Source: Desulfobacterales bacterium (GTDB lineage Bacteria > Desulfobacterota > Desulfobacteria > Desulfobacterales > UBA11574). Taken from it: a stretch of DNA of 13,468 nucleotides. This document shows positions 13,329-13,468 of the stretch, piece after piece. The position numbers and the translations under genes are program-made. How positions within the stretch are numbered: the first letter of the stretch is position 1; each line of letters opens with the position of its first letter. The stretch is from assembly GCA_030145595.1 (NCBI GenBank), contig JAQYVG010000072.1, forward strand, positions 1 through 13,468, in the 5' to 3' direction. The notes under the pieces are model-generated. The model ran no database searches. It worked only from the letters and a program-made list of their open reading frames with translations, and was not told where the DNA came from.

Positions 13329-13468
13329 GACAGCATTTGCAATTTGGTGCACAAGGTAAACATTTTGTTACAAATATCAAGTTAGTGTCTATCCATAAAT
13401 GGTCTTTTTGGCCAATCTCTGCGTTATGCTCAAAAAATAATCCTCGGAATATCAACTATATGCCTGAC
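13329..13468. other. Right-end intergenic stretch, no gene seen
   Basis: No supported coding region or RNA. The sequence contains small dyads (CCATAAATGG at 13393-13402 and TGGTCTTTTTGGCCA just after) and an AT-rich tail. It may be the edge of a further dispersed repeat cut by the window end, but only one copy is visible here. Confidence 0.4.

Noticed and set aside
13201..13455. Open frame on the minus strand, 84 codons, ending in GRLELPQGNPY
   Set aside because: It runs through the complement of the tRNA-Leu gene and its terminator; this is a known type of false gene call over tRNAs.

Overview
The window reads as a stretch of ordinary chromosome from a Gram-negative, sulfate-reducer-like bacterium. 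Desulfobacterota (Desulfobacteraceae or a close relative) is the best guess. It rests on gene content and order (def-fmt, rsmB, a stand-alone PASTA protein, rpe), a Lol-like export operon, moderate GC, and many short 'stuttering' intergenic repeats. The lineage is an inference; no rRNA or other taxonomic marker is present.

Thirteen protein genes are supported, all on the minus strand, plus one tRNA gene on the plus strand. Read in the direction of transcription (right to left): ribF (FMN/FAD synthesis); a tight three-gene unit of a UPF0104-type membrane protein, def and fmt (N-formyl-methionine handling in translation); then a long co-directional run of rsmB, a PASTA protein, rpe, aroQ, an unknown 178-residue protein, and a four-gene Lol-like cluster (COG2834 LolA-like protein, two FtsX/MacB-type permeases, one ATPase). 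The tRNA-Leu(CAG) gene at the right end is a complete small transcription unit with its own promoter and terminator. The first ~210 bases and the last ~140 bases hold no gene I can support.

The unusual content is between the genes. Nearly every gap over about 45 bp contains 7-, 8- or 16-bp degenerate tandem words, often as two inverted arms. The clearest structure is a composite repeat present twice in inverted orientation, at 9033-9250 and 11793-11949, exactly bracketing the UPF0104-def-fmt block. The cores (97 bp) align without gaps at about 90% identity by eye. The length difference is accounted for by two insertions (about 36 bp, a hairpin, and about 33 bp, GC-rich) and the loss of one 8-bp unit. 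A 19-bp 'header' at the inner end of both copies recurs at the ribosome-binding regions of rpe and, more loosely, aroQ.

No phage, transposase, CRISPR array, toxin-antitoxin pair or defence system was found. The repeat architecture is the only candidate here for something under-described.
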